A DNA stretch of 64,000 nucleotides from Rhododendron vialii (taxonomy: Eukaryota; Streptophyta; Magnoliopsida; Ericales; Ericaceae), in NCBI RefSeq assembly GCF_030253575.1, contig NC_080569.1, positions 7,234,001 to 7,298,000 of the forward strand, written 5' to 3'. Shown piece by piece: positions 46,698 through 58,375 of this stretch (position 1 is the stretch's first letter; the number at the start of each line of letters is the position of its first letter). The notes under the pieces are model-generated. The model searched no databases. It was not told the origin of the DNA and was given only the letters and a program-made list of their open reading frames with translations. A program made the translations under genes and the position numbers.

Positions 46698-48289
46698 ACA
46701 TAGATTCAATTTCCTAAGCTCTGAGGGTACGTGTGTGAGTCATTGCTAACCGTGCATCTCATTGTCCTAACGTATTGCTCTGATACCACAAAACTCTGTA
46801 ACGACCCTAACCCGACCTTAGGGGTTAAGCCAAAACAAAGCGCCGATGGAAATCCCACCAAGGCCATATCAAGTAACAAACCTTATAAGCAATGACAAAG
46901 GAACAAAATATATATTCAGCGGAAACAAAACATATATTACCATATCGAACATCACAGGTTATATACATGGTTTTCCTTGTCAACCACTCAGAGCTGTGCC
47001 TTCTACATATCTTACAAGATTCAACTACAAACAAACAAGCCTCTAAAGTAGAGCTTCAATATCTACAACAAAAGTAAAGGTCTAATATTTACAGCCTATC
47101 CACACAAAAGGGTCCATGTCAACCCTTTAATCTTCGCATCCTGAAAGGTGGAGAAAAATACATAAGCTAATGCTCGTATGAGTAACCAATACATAATTTA
47201 CATGCTTTCCATGGAAATGATAAAACATTTCATAGAGATTTCAAACATAGAAGCATAGCCTTTATAAAGCACATTCCCCATAGTTGGTGTATCTACCAGG
47301 TGTCCCCGGTAGTGGATAAGCTTCGACGTCTTAGCATTACCCCTAGCGTATAAGTGTCACATAGTAGGAATGTCTTTCTAGATAGGAAAACATAGCCACC
47401 TTTCATTTATTTCCATGGAATTCAACTCAAAGTACAAAACATGTAGAACAAGCTTTGAATTGAAAAACTTGCATAGAAGCATGTAATTTAGGTATTAAGT
47501 CACTCACCTCGATTCACGTGTCACACCAACCTCCTAGAAAATTAGGCAACAAAACCATGATTAGAAGATGCTAAATAAGCCTATCTTTAATGAACATAAG
47601 GTCCTAGAGTGTAAGATATGAAGTTAGACAACCAATTTCAAGAAATAATTTCAGAATCTGCAATTTCATCAACTTCAACTTAAAATCTGACTTTGCACGG
47701 AAATAACTAAGGTACAAACTCCACATACTTTTTAAGGTCTATGAATCTAGTTTCAAAATCAGAAAACGGTTTGTAATTTCATCGCTCGAGCTAAAAATTA
47801 TGGCCGTTTCCCCAACATGTGTCGGCACAGACTGCACAATTCCGAAAATGAGTGATGCTAGGTTAAGAATTTCTATAGAGCTCAATACTTCGAACTTGAT
47901 CCTGAAATTTTTACCATAGATAGAAGACTCATAGAGGAACTCTCAGTAAAATTCTCAGAAATTTAAGAACTTTCGAACTATCTCAATAAAATTCCCCAAA
48001 ATCAGACAAACATGAATTTTCCAATTCTCCAGAATTCTAAACCAAGTAATTTCTGTTCTAAACTACTTTAACTACACAAAATCCAAACATTCAGTAGGGC
48101 TTTCATGAGTTCTTCAACTCCCAATTCCAACTAAACTTGAAATCAATCTACTAGAGGAGCAAGGAATATGAATTTCACACTAAGAACTTGGAATTCATAC
48201 CTACTTGAATTTCAATCAACAAAGCTAGGATTTTTTTCCTTCTAGCTTGGTTTTCCCTTTCCTCTTTCTCCTCTTCCTGTTCCTATTTG

Positions 48290-48333
<44 letters not shown>

Positions 48334-48549
48334 AGATGAATGAAGCGGTGAAATTCTCAGGAGGAATACACGTACGTCTTTTTCCTTTTCTTTTTCTCTT
48401 CTTAGGAAAATTATCAAGTGTGTAAGTAACCATGTGCTATATGTATTCCAACCTAACTTAGCAAATAAGATTAAGTCTATAACCACATAGTTAATAGAAG
48501 CACAACAATTATCCATGTATTAAGCATAATTAAAATGAGGGTTATTACA
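46698..48549 (-). mobile_element. LTR (1,753 bp) with PBS, truncated retrotransposon
   Basis: The LTR runs from TGTAACGACCCT (46797) to GGGTTATTACA (48549), with TG/CA ends. On the minus strand the LTR ends in CGTTACA, and the sequence TGGTATCAGAGCAATACG begins nine bases or so further (46788-46774). This is a primer-binding site complementary to initiator tRNA-Met. About 100 bp of internal leader remains, up to about 46698; no gag or pol is seen. So this is the 5' LTR and leader of a minus-oriented element, deleted beyond. Confidence 0.8.
48293..48331. repeat. (CT)n microsatellite in the LTR
   Basis: About 19 CT units, within the LTR 46797-48549. Confidence 0.9.
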
Positions 48550-48559
48550 AATACATACA

Positions 48560-49257
48560 AAATATTAGACATCCACCTACTTAATACCCAATTCTAGGGT
48601 TTCCTTGACCTTTTCTCCAAAAAAGTATAGGCTTTTCTTAACTTTGCATCAATCAACCAAAAAATAAAATCCATATTTGGCCAAGTTGGACGGCATGTTT
48701 GCCTCTGAACACAACTTCCAGATTATAGATAATCATCATTTCGTTGGTCAAAAACAATGCCAATGTCCATTGTTTTCCCAAAATCACACCTAGTAGTACT
48801 TATCCTTGTCCACATATTTCCTACATTCTTATCAACTGAACAACTATTGTCCTTTGGAATTAATTTGTTTTCAACTTACAAATGTTACAAACTTGGATAC
48901 ATAGGTTTGCAGATAACATAAACAAGCATTGAAACAGTAGTAATGTCATCACAACAACTTGATAGTATCAATCAAAAGTTACACTAGGGAAGAAAAGGAA
49001 ATAAATCGCATTCAACGAATGCCCATCAATGAATGGCATCACTTCTATTTGTACCAAAGCTAGTAAAGAGTTTCCATCACACTAATCCTGCGCAAAGGCC
49101 AAAGGCCAAAGGGACGTATGAGAATTGGAACAAAGAGTTAAACTTAACAGCCTCAACAGTTACACATACAGTTCATAGATCAGAGTTTTCAGAAAGGAAA
49201 AAATCTAGTGCTACAGCACACAAACAAATGACCTGAACACAATAACAAAGAGGCCAC
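48560..49257. other. MULE part B interior, unassigned
   Basis: AT-rich DNA between the LTR and the right TIR. No coding signal. Confidence 0.4.
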
Positions 49258-49767
49258 TCTCTCATACAATGAAAAAAAACCAATTTGCTTACAAACACAG
49301 ACACATGGACGAAATGAGAGAAGAGAAAAGAGAGAAAACTGCAAAAAAAATTGAAACACCCAAAATATATACGTACCAGATGCGGACGTCCCTTGGTCAA
49401 GGAGAAGAGACTGCTTCTTCTTCGGTGGAATGGAGAGAGGATTGTAGCTTACAGAGAGATGAAGTGAGAGAGGAAGAAGAGGTGAGGGAGAACGATTGTT
49501 GCAGCAAGAGACCAGAGGCGGAACCCTTTCCTGTTCTTCTCTCCTCTTCAGCAACGTACGAAGGAAGGAATGAGAGAACAGTGGGGCTGGGATTTCAAAT
49601 TGGGAAAATTTAGGGTTTCTTTCATCTGGGGCATATTGGTCATTCTAGGTTGTCCTCTCCATGTATGGGTAATTATATTTTTCCTTCCCATCACATAGAA
49701 ATTCCCAAAAACTGGTCCATGAGGTGGGCAATATTTGCCCCTCCTTCCACTGATTGGCAATTTCCCC
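49258..49767 (-). repeat. Right terminal inverted repeat (R2)
   Basis: Read on the minus strand from 49767, it matches both L1 (over about 450 bp) and L2 (over about 500 bp). It contains the same CT-rich leader and a donor (CATCTG before GTACGT). Open frames inside it are by-products of the purine-rich strand. Confidence 0.87.
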
Positions 49768-49776
49768 TTCTAGTTA
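49768..49776. repeat. Right 9-bp target-site duplication of the giant MULE
   Basis: TTCTAGTTA, identical to 21428-21436. Host sequence resumes with ACTAACGCTTTGGG. Confidence 0.88.
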
Positions 49777-49798
49777 ACTAACGCTTTGGGCTCTGTGC

Positions 49799-49832
<34 letters not shown>

Positions 49833-49860
49833 CCTAAATCGAACCTGGAACCAAGAACAA
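49777..49860 (-). promoter_or_regulatory. Displaced upstream/leader region of the BAG gene
   Basis: If the MULE is removed, this sequence abuts the BAG 5' side at 21427. On the minus strand it carries a (CT)n tract (49803-49828) of the type common in plant leaders or core promoters. Its assignment to BAG is an inference from the target duplication. Confidence 0.5.
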
Positions 49861-50256
49861 TACTATTGTTGATTGATCAAAGAAGTAAAAGAACATTCTT
49901 TGCAGGATTTCTTTGCAGCGTAATCTTGGACCAGCAGCCCGTTGGAAATGGGCCAGCTGGTGAGCAGTATAGCACTATTCTATTATCTATAGCTAGTACG
50001 TTGTTTGTTGGCGTGTCGATCGCAAGTGAAAAAGAATAGTACGTTGTTTGATGGTGACGGATCACATTACTCACTCAGCCGTTCCAGCTACCAAAGCTCG
50101 ATGAGTCCCGGTCATCAGGAGCCTCCCATGGTAGCGGTCCCGTCACTACGGATTGATTGATTAATTGATTGTCCCTACCTAACTGCTACTACTATACGGT
50201 AGCGGTCTAGGGAGTGCAATTGCTAGATCACAGGAGAATGAAAGAATAGAGTACTA

Positions 50257-50486
50257 CTATTTGCACCTACGGTTATCGACGACCACGCGTGGCCGTCTCC
50301 GGCCATCAGACGGCCGATCTGAGCCGTCTAAAAATTTAAAAAAAAATAAATCGAGGGGGCATTCGCGGGAATTAATGGCATCCGATGTGTGTAAGATGCT
50401 TGATCTGAACACTCTTTTTTCGTGTATATAAGTGGCCGGAGACGGCCACGCGTGGCCGTCGGTACGGTTTCCTTAAGTGCAAATAG
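50257..50486. mobile_element. 230-bp MITE with about 50-bp inverted ends
   Basis: It starts CTATTTGCAC and ends GTGCAAATAG. The inner arms ACGCGTGGCCGTCTCCGGCCA and its complement are near perfect. No coding capacity and no certain target duplication. Confidence 0.75.
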
Positions 50487-50510
50487 CTTTTTAGGAAAGA
50501 ATAATAGTTT

Positions 50511-50745
50511 CCCGTTCCGGTTTCTTAAAATATGAACTTTTAGAAATGAAAGGTAATTTCAAACTCAAAAATTATGTGTTTATGCTAATAATTTTTCTAC
50601 CAATATGAATCTTGTCTGATAGATCTCATTGAGATCTTTTAAATGATGCAAAAAAATTAAAAAATTATTTTTTATTTTCGTTATATTTGAGTTTAAAATT
50701 ATCTTTTTTTTTAAAAAAAAAATTTTAAAAGAAAGCGGAACGGGG
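50511..50745. mobile_element. Dispersed short element, copy 2 (MITE-like)
   Basis: The ends are inverted: CCCGTTCCGGTTTCTT and AGAAAGCGGAACGGGG. The body matches 17650-17868 (see that entry). It contains the perfect palindrome AGATCTCAATGAGATCT (complement form). Confidence 0.65.
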
Positions 50746-52470
50746 CTAACAAGAGCACCTTAGGGAGTGCCGCTTCGCTTGTTTTACAAATCATCTAAGA
50801 CTGCTACTTGCATTTTCATTAAAGTGACCCGAAATGATGTTGTTTGGGTTCAGATGGAGTAATTTTTTTTTATTGGATGTCGGGGTTAGTTTGAGCGCAC
50901 ATTGACTAATTTTGAGATTCTAAAATTTACGATTGTGCAAATTCTCCAATGACCCCAAGATATGAAATTTTTGACCACTGTGGAATTTGAGCAGGCAACT
51001 CATGGAGTTCAAGCGAGATACAGGCTTCAAACTTTCCAAATGATAAACCGAAACTGGATAAGCATGAACTTGGATAGGGTTAGTTGGCCTTCGAGAATGC
51101 TTTTTGGGTTTAGTGATCTTTTTTTTTTAATAACCAAGCATACAGGTTAGGTTATGCGCACTTAAATTAATCCTTTAAAGCTCCTCATTTAAAGCTAGAA
51201 TAAAATTCTGTATGAACTGGCCCCCAAAAAAATTGATAATACTTAAGAGATTTCTAGCATGAGAGTTTAAGTAGGAGTAAATCCCTTAGTCCCAAGCTAA
51301 ATCCTTTGGGTTATTTATTTATTTATTTATTATAAGTAGTTAAGCAACAAATCCTTGGTTTGCTCCGTATGAACTGACCTTCAAAAGAGTTGATAACGCT
51401 TTAGAGATTTTGAACCTAAGACTTTAGGAGGAAGTAAATCCTTAAATCTCAGGCCAAATTCTTGGGGTTCAGCTGTCGAGGGTTAGTATTTTCTATTCAC
51501 ACTCAATTTTTTTCCGTTTATTAGTTTTGCTCCAATTTTTTTGTGACTTAATTACTCCTATTGACGAGAGGAATGCGAAAAGTAAAGAACTGTGAACCCA
51601 AGTTATTTTTTTAATAAAGTCAAAATTAATTCGAAAAGCCTGCCTGTTTTGAATTATTTTTGTCTTTAGTGAACTTTTTAAAAATTTTGATCACAATTTT
51701 TTATCTTATAAATTTCTTTCATCGAGACAAACCAATAATCCACACAAAATCGACATGAAACTAGCAAAATGACAAAGCAAATTGAATAAGAACTAAAAAA
51801 TAATTTGGCTCAATTATTTAAAAAAAAAAATCTCATATTCAAGTTTTACTTTGTCCAGACTAGAAGCTGATGCAGCTATTTTTAGGGGCCTGGCGTAGAA
51901 AGAAAGCAAGTGTAGAGAGGGAGGGGGAGAGAGAATTTGGGGTGAGTTCCTCCCCACCCCCTCCGCCGTCTCTCTTCTCCTCTCATTCTCTCTTTTTGTT
52001 GGGCTCATGGTTATAAGGTGGTTGAGACTCTCTCCTTAAAGAGTTGACATTTTCTGTTCTCGCTTCCATTTTTGGACTCAGGAGTCAAGTTCGAGGTTCT
52101 GAATTTGGTTTTCTTAGAATTAATATATATATATATATATACCAGCGACGAAGACGGTGGCTTCTGCCTCCGGCCTGCGGTAGGACAAGTTCGAGTTGGT
52201 GCGGCGGGTCATCCAAGAGGGCTTGCTATGTGTTCATATCTCACTTCTCAGCTTCGGTCTCTCCAACCCCTCTTCACGAATGTGCGTATGTATTCGACGG
52301 GTCCGGCTCCGGCGTCGTGGTTCCGTGTGATTTTTTTGGTTTGTTGTATTTTATTTTATTTTGTTAGTTTCTGTATTTTGAGACCAGTAATGTCCCCTCT
52401 TATTGTACTATTTTACTTATATATAAATGGAGTTTACTTTCTGTTAAAGAAAAGAAAAGAAACAAGAAGA
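50746..52470. other. Intergenic DNA, mostly AT-rich
   Basis: No gene was recognised. A direct repeat-like phrase (CTGTATGAACTGGCC / CCGTATGAACTGACC with following GTTGATAA) occurs near 51208 and 51366. A GC-rich part at 51880-52330, followed by TTGT and A-rich DNA near 52450, could be a decayed retroposon. A (TA)n tract lies at 52122-52141. Confidence 0.4.
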
Positions 52471-52487
52471 TGTTAACCTCGCAGCCC

Positions 52488-52505
52488 GGATCAAAAAAAA
52501 AAAAA
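52488..52505 (+). mobile_element. 18-bp micro-insertion with 13-bp target duplication
   Basis: AACCTCGCAGCCC at 52475-52487 recurs at 52506-52518. Between them lies only GGATC followed by 13 A. This is the expected product of LINE-type reverse transcription that stopped almost at once after the poly(A). Confidence 0.6.
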
Positions 52506-52623
52506 AACCTCGCAGCCCAAGAGGAGGAAAGTCAGCGGCCCACAACCCACAACTAATAAAGTGATTTTAGTTCATGAAAACCAAAAAAATGTATGACATC
52601 AGTGAGATATTTAAAGGATCAAT

Positions 52624-52750
52624 TTTTTTTTTTTTTAAAGCAAAGAAAGGACTTTATTAATCTTTCCTCAGCAGAGTACAAAGATTAAAAGTGAGGAAGT
52701 GCAAGCCGGCATCACAACGATAGAAAACTCCAAAAGAAGGGGAATTGAAG
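52624..52750 (-). mobile_element. 5'-truncated LINE tail (minus)
   Basis: A T-run at 52624-52637 is followed by GCAAAGAAAGGACTTTATTAAT and CAAGCCGGCATCACAACGAT. TTTAAAGGATCAA before it and TTTAAAGAATCAA after it look like a 13-bp target duplication with one change. A related tail lies at 53598. Confidence 0.6.
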
Positions 52751-53597
52751 TTTAAAGAATCAATTCTTTTTCGTTGATATACATTTTTTTTCCGTTTGCG
52801 GTGGTTTTTCCGCTGCAAAAATGCTACCACCACAAACCAAGTGTACACACACACACAAACATATTCACATTCACTGTGGGATCTATACACACTGCACACG
52901 TGCGTCCATTGTGTGTGGAACCCACAATAAATGTTTTTTTTTCTTTTTTGAACAACAAACCAACAAATGGTTCTTTCTGTTGTTGGTCAAACTTTTTACC
53001 TTCTAGTTCATTTTGACGAGGAGTAAATAAAAAGCCTAGGGAATTAGGGACCAAATTGAACCAAGAACAGTCAAAACGGGAAAAATTCTAAACGAACGAA
53101 TTCAACTTTAGTAAAATCCCAAACAAAGCTCAAGTTTTTTTTATACTCCGTCTTTTTTGGGAAAATGACGGTCCATGACGTATTTTGATAATTAATACCC
53201 GCCAAGAACATGTTAAAAACATTTGTTAATGCTGAAAATATTTTTAGCGAGTATTCGTATTAATTATCAAAACAAATCATTGGCCGTCATTTTCTTATTT
53301 TTTTTGAACTGAACACAGCTCAAGTTTTACAGGATGGACAAATAAACACCCAACAGAAACCGTGGGCTAGGCCTAAGCCCCCAAACATAAAACCCCACGG
53401 CCCAGTCAGCATTGTTGAGGTGGTTGATCCAAAATCTAAGATATTACGGGGTGTTTGGAAGCCTCATTTTTCAGCTTTTTGCATTTTACTTTTGTTTTAT
53501 TGATTTTTTGAATTATGTTCAGAATATATTTTAAATTTGATAAGGTTGCACTTTTCGGATAACAAGTTGCCAGCAGCAAAGTTCTATTTTAATTTTT

Positions 53598-53823
53598 TTT
53601 TGGAAAGGCGAAGAAAGGATTTTATTAAACTCTGGTCGGAAGAGTAAAAAGATTAGATGAATAGCAAGCCGGCATCACAACGATAGAAATTTACTCCAAT
53701 AAAGTCGGCACCTCCTCACCAATCATATGCCAATCGAAGCCCCAAAAGGGGGAAGAGAAGGTTGCCCAAAATGCAACCAGCAAAGGAATAAATACAACCA
53801 GCTCAACCCAAAACATTCAAAAG
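53598..53823 (-). mobile_element. Related LINE tail (minus)
   Basis: A T-run is followed by GGCGAAGAAAGGATTTTATTAA and CAAGCCGGCATCACAACGAT, the same words as at 52624-52750. It continues about 130 bp further than that copy. Confidence 0.6.
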
Positions 53824-54033
53824 GGGAAAAAAACTGAAATGATCCCTATAGTTAAGTGTTTGTGTTAACTTAATCTCTGTAGTTATAATTGACTTGATTT
53901 ACACTTTGTATTTTTCATTTTGTTTCAACTTGGTCCAATTACTAACCGCCGTTAGTCCTTTTAACAGCAAAATCAAATGGCATTTTTTGGCGGTTAAAAC
54001 AGTAATTCTCTCATTCCCCTCTTGCCCTAATAT

Positions 54034-54374
54034 TAGGGGTGTGCACGGGTTGGGCGGTCGGGTTTGACCCCCGAACTCGACCCAGACCCGACATGGCGGG
54101 TAACAAATGTTTTAGGCCCGCAAACCGAACCAAAAAGAGGTAAGAACCGTCCGCGAGCCGATTTTTTACGTCGGGTTGGGTCTGACTAAAAACCGAATTA
54201 ATCTTTATAAATTGGTCGGGTCGGGTAAGAAACACACCAACCTGGACCCTGAACCAAAATTTGATTTTTAACAAAAAATGAACCCGTACCGGTTTGAAGC
54301 ATATGTTCGACCCCGCCCGAGACCCTTCGGGTTGGGTCGGATCCACGGGTAGACGGGTTTTTTGCACAGGCCTA
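54034..54374. mobile_element. hAT-like non-autonomous element with 8-bp TSD
   Basis: CCTAATAT is duplicated at 54026-54033 and 54375-54382. The 341-bp insert starts TAGGGGTGTGCA and ends, on the other strand, TAGGCCTGTGCA (10 of 12 match). An 8-bp duplication with short TAGGG-type ends is typical of hAT elements. The GC-rich interior (CGGGT and CCGAACC words) causes a meaningless 129-codon frame. Confidence 0.8.
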
Positions 54375-54528
54375 CCTAATATACCTCTGAACCAAAACAC
54401 AGCTCATTTTTTCATTCTCCATTGATAAGGAGGCCCCTGAGATGAAATTTGGTTATAGTTTTCTGCAAAAAGTTACCCTCTAATTCAGCATTTTCATGAT
54501 CAGCCATGAGGCAACATAACCACTGGTA

Positions 54529-55710
54529 TTGTTGATAAATGCCAAAATATACATATTTTGGCCCTCCAATCTACATTTATTAGTTTTTTATTTTTGTTAA
54601 CTGATTTTTTATGATGTGTTTTTATGTTTATAGGTTGTTCGAGCTCGGTTTCCAATAATTTGAGTAAAAAGAAGAATTTATAGAAGTTTTGGATCAAAAT
54701 GCAAAGTCCTTCGAAATTGAATGGCTAATATCTTATTATATGAAGTCCAAGGGGCTTTTATGTTATTTGGGGATTAAAAAAGCCTACTTCTATATAAGTC
54801 AGTGGTACTGACTTCAGAAAGGGGCGGGCCGTGGAAAAGATTAAAAAAAAGGTGAACAGCAGTTTCGGACGCAGAAGATGAAGAACGGCTGCCATCAGTA
54901 AACTTCTTTTGTTTCGAATACTGTTTAGTTTTCTTATGAGTTGTTTCCCTTTCAAGTTTTTGACGCTTTATTCAATTATTCGCACGTCGGTAATTCATAT
55001 TAATTTATGTTTTTTATTAAAGTTTGTTGTTGGTATTCAATTAGGTGTTATCTTTTGTTTATTTTTCATCTCTTATAATAGAAATATGTTTCAATTTAGG
55101 GTTTCTTGTGATTCTTGTTCAATGCATAGTTAATAGTCGTTTAGGTAAGGTCGCGGGGTGATTAGTACACCATAGCCAGGTCGGATATGTCTTGCTCCTA
55201 TTTTGAAATAAAAATGAAAAGGCAATTTTAGGTTATTAAAGAACATTCGTTAGACGAATCCGGGCATCTTCGGAGCCTATGTGAACGGGATAACGGGGGT
55301 CCAAAACTCATTCTTCGCTGCGTATAGATGAACGGCGACCACAAAGATTCGCATCTTTCGGGGTATCTTTTTCTCTCTAAAGTCAAATGTTTTCAAGAAT
55401 ACCGAATGGAGTAAATTAGTCTAGCTTGGTTGCGAGTGCTATGAACCCCACGATTGTGCCTTTTATTTATTTGAAAGAATACAATCAATTTGTTAGTTTT
55501 TATTAATCTCAACCAAATCGACAAGGGGTGGCTACCTAAGAGCCCATTTAAATTATAACAACCCGAATTTTTAGTCAGCACACATCACCGTCTCTGTGGA
55601 TTCGACTCCGGACTTACCGGATATTGTGCTACGTCGGTCTCCGCCCTACGCTTGGGGCAACCCATTAATTTGGGACTCGGAATCGGTCAAGCAATTGTCT
55701 ACCTGTTCAA
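54529..55710 (+). mobile_element. LTR-like retrotransposon fragment
   Basis: The start TGTTGATAAATGCCAAAATA and the late part (GTCTCTGTGGATTCGACTCC, CTTGGGGCAACCC) have the look of plant LTR ends and U5 regions. No PBS, target duplication or coding region was confirmed, so this may be a solo or truncated LTR. It lies inside the TIR element 53824-56200. Confidence 0.45.
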
Positions 55711-56200
55711 CTTATGAACAAATATTGAAATGCCTTATTTTTCTGCATAGTACTGAAAATGCATATAAACCATGTTCAAAAGTCACAACATGATATAGAT
55801 CTAAAAGTCACAACATGATAAAAAACTATATCCAAAAGTCAGAATATTACGTAAACTCAGTTTTTTGTCAATTTTGTCCTTATTTAATTTTTTTCGCATT
55901 TGTTAGTTTTTTGTCAATTTTTTCAGAATTATTACTTTGTCATGACGAGAAGAATCTAAAAAGTAAAAAATTACCATCGAAATCCATTTTTTTTAATAAA
56001 GACGAAAAAATTAGCTTATTGGTTTAGTTTTGTTTTTAATGACTTATTTTTGTCTTTATTTAAAAGGACTAACGGCAGTTAGCAATTGGACCAAATTGAA
56101 ACAAAATGGAAAGTACAGAATATAAATCGAGCAAATTACAACTACATGGACTAAGTTGACACAAACATTTAACTACAGGGACCATTTCGATTTTTTTCCC

Positions 56201-58300
56201 TCTCCTTATTTTTCTTTGTTTTTCCCTTGCATGTTGGTTAAGGTACATTTTTCCACGGACGTTGTGTTCTTTCGTGTACATACAAGAAACCGGCCTACAC
56301 TAATTAACCTAGCTAGTATAAGGGATAGGAAATGAGACCCTACGGTAAGAATCGAAACCAAGATTACATCCCAACAAAAAGAGTGACTTACTATTTGGGT
56401 CATTATTCTCGTTTTCCATGGACGTTGTTGTTTTAGTGAAAGGGGTGACACTAAAGAAGTGCCATATGCCATCCTTAACGTGTTGAACATACACATTTAT
56501 AAATACTGTAAAATATTTGTATATGTACACATACACACCAAAATTCATCTAATTACCATCTATTGAATTTTTATCACCATTGAAGTTGCCATCATAATCA
56601 TTATGATCATCATCATCATTACCATCACTGATTAATTTTTTTTAATCACTATCATCATGCTAATCAATGTTAGTAGCACAGTATAAAGTCGATAACTAAC
56701 TGAGTTGAAAAAAATAATTAACTTTTATTATCGGAAAAAATAATAACAATAATTATTAACTGAGTTAGCTCAGTTGACCACTCTTGCTCATTTTTTTCGT
56801 TAAAAAGTTAATTAGGGATCAAGTATCAACAAAGACGAATGTCGGTTGTCATTATTTCTCCTTTACTGTGAGAGTACTTTCTCAAGTTTGTCGTTATGGA
56901 TCATGAAGTTGTTGACTTATTATTTATATGCACTACTGGATTTGTTTTCAGACTTCCTCATATATATATTCCTACTCATCATGACATTATATACAAAATT
57001 CACCTACTACGTACATGCCAATTGAACGGCAAAAATTGATAATTAACAAGGTCGGTCAATTATTAGAGCAAAATCTGCTTCTCGTAATTAATTAAGGTGT
57101 TAATGAAATTATAAATAGAGGCTAATGAGGTTTTCCTTCTTTAGTAGAAGAGATTAATCCACCCCTAGCTCATGCTGCTTTGTCCAAAACCTAACCTAGC
57201 TAGCTAGCTCGAGCTATCATTAGTCACTTAAGTCTAAACCCTAATCAAACTTGAATGGGACGTTCTTTTCAACATTAACTACGGCCATTGAAAGTGAATC
57301 AAAAGGCACCAAAATATGCACAAGCACTGCAAATTGCTTTCGCAAAAATCAGCTGCCCTAATTAGTAGTAAGGATTTTTGCCCTTCGTCACACGGTAGGG
57401 AGGCGGTTAGATAGATAATATCCTTTAATTTGGACCAATTTTGTTCGTCACATTTGAACATCGGATTGAACTATATATTTAAGGTGATCGCATAGTCAAT
57501 ATTTGGTTAAGATATTTACGACTCATATTAAATATGCCTCGGTTGTGAAGATATTCATGCTCAAAGTGTGGGATATGCAATATGATGAAGCTAGCGTGCT
57601 AGTTTTTATCCAATGATCGCTATTAATCTAGTGGGATTATATTTTTCTTGATCACTAGTTCAGTCGACGAACAAACAGGTCCTCAAAGTACATGGAGACA
57701 AAACTAAGATGGACCAATGCTTAGAAGTAGCCAGCTGGGGTGATTAATTAGTATCCCGGCCTGTCACAACTCACAAGCTAGGCAAAAAGATAGAAATTTT
57801 CCAACAAATACAATCAGAAAGATGGGCACCAAAATAAAGGAAATCTATTTGATAGATTTTGTGCCACAGGGTCTGAAAGGAACAAGAGATCGAATTAAAC
57901 GCTCCCCGGCCGGCCACCACAACAGATGGAAATGGACTTATCAAACAATATACATAATACACCCTCCTTGTGGGTTACTATCAATAAGGTTGGTGGTATT
58001 GCCTATTCAATCATATGACTAAAGGGTGAGGTCTGTTTTATTACGAATTGACTTGTTGCATGTAAACAAAATTTTCATATCTAATGTTGGGAATCTTTTG
58101 TGATCATTTCATTTCCAACTATATTTACCCACATTGAGGGTTGTAAATTTGAAAATATCACTGTCATGTCGTTCTGAACCAAGTACACATATAAAGTCTT
58201 GGCTTATTTGGAAATTATTTTCGGTTATTTTCTCCGGTGATCCCCTCTTTTTTTGAAACAACTAAAATTAATATCACGCATTGAGTTGGGGAAGAAAACC
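56201..58300. other. Intergenic DNA
   Basis: AT-rich, with short microsatellite-like stretches (ATCATCATC near 56600, CTAGCTAGCTAG near 57195). No gene, RNA or transposon end is supported. Confidence 0.5.
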
Positions 58301-58375
58301 CAACCGCGAGTCTAATTCTTGACGCGACGAGCCACCACGCTTGCCCTTAACCACACATACGGACCGCAGGTTTGC

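Larger units (their letters stand above)
21437..49767. mobile_element. 28.3-kb composite Mutator-like element
   Basis: The left terminus starts GGGGAAATTGCTGGACAGTG. The right terminus, read on the minus strand, starts GGGGAAATTGCCAATCAGTG. The inverted repeats can be followed for about 450 bp, through a shared CT-rich leader and GGTGTTTCAATT...TTGCAG. A perfect 9-bp TSD lies outside them, the length typical of MULEs. Inside are a coding-complete transposase, eIF3b and glutathione-reductase fragments, tandem arrays, three ORFs, a Helitron end and an LTR. Two additional TIR-like ends at 43974 and 43988 divide it into part A (21437-43974) and part B (43988-49767). Insertion lies about 195 bp upstream of the BAG ATG. 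Confidence 0.85.
53824..56200. mobile_element. 2.4-kb element with 141-bp terminal inverted repeats
   Basis: The left arm 53824-53964 (GGGAAAAAAACTGAAATGAT...GTTAGTCCTTTTAA) is the reverse complement of 56060-56200 with moderate divergence, including TAGTTA, GTTTGTGT.AACTTA and CATTTTGTTTCAA.TTGGTCC. Long TIRs suggest a Mutator-like, non-autonomous element, but no matching target duplication was seen. It has no transposase and is filled by later insertions (hAT-like 54034-54374 and an LTR-like sequence). Confidence 0.7.

Noticed and set aside
49269..49613. 114-codon frame in the right TIR
   Set aside because: Purine-rich by-product of the CT-rich leader on the other strand; no counterpart is conserved in L1 or L2.
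54011..54400. 129-codon minus frame with GC-rich content
   Set aside because: It lies across a hAT-like insertion and its target duplications, so it is not a gene.
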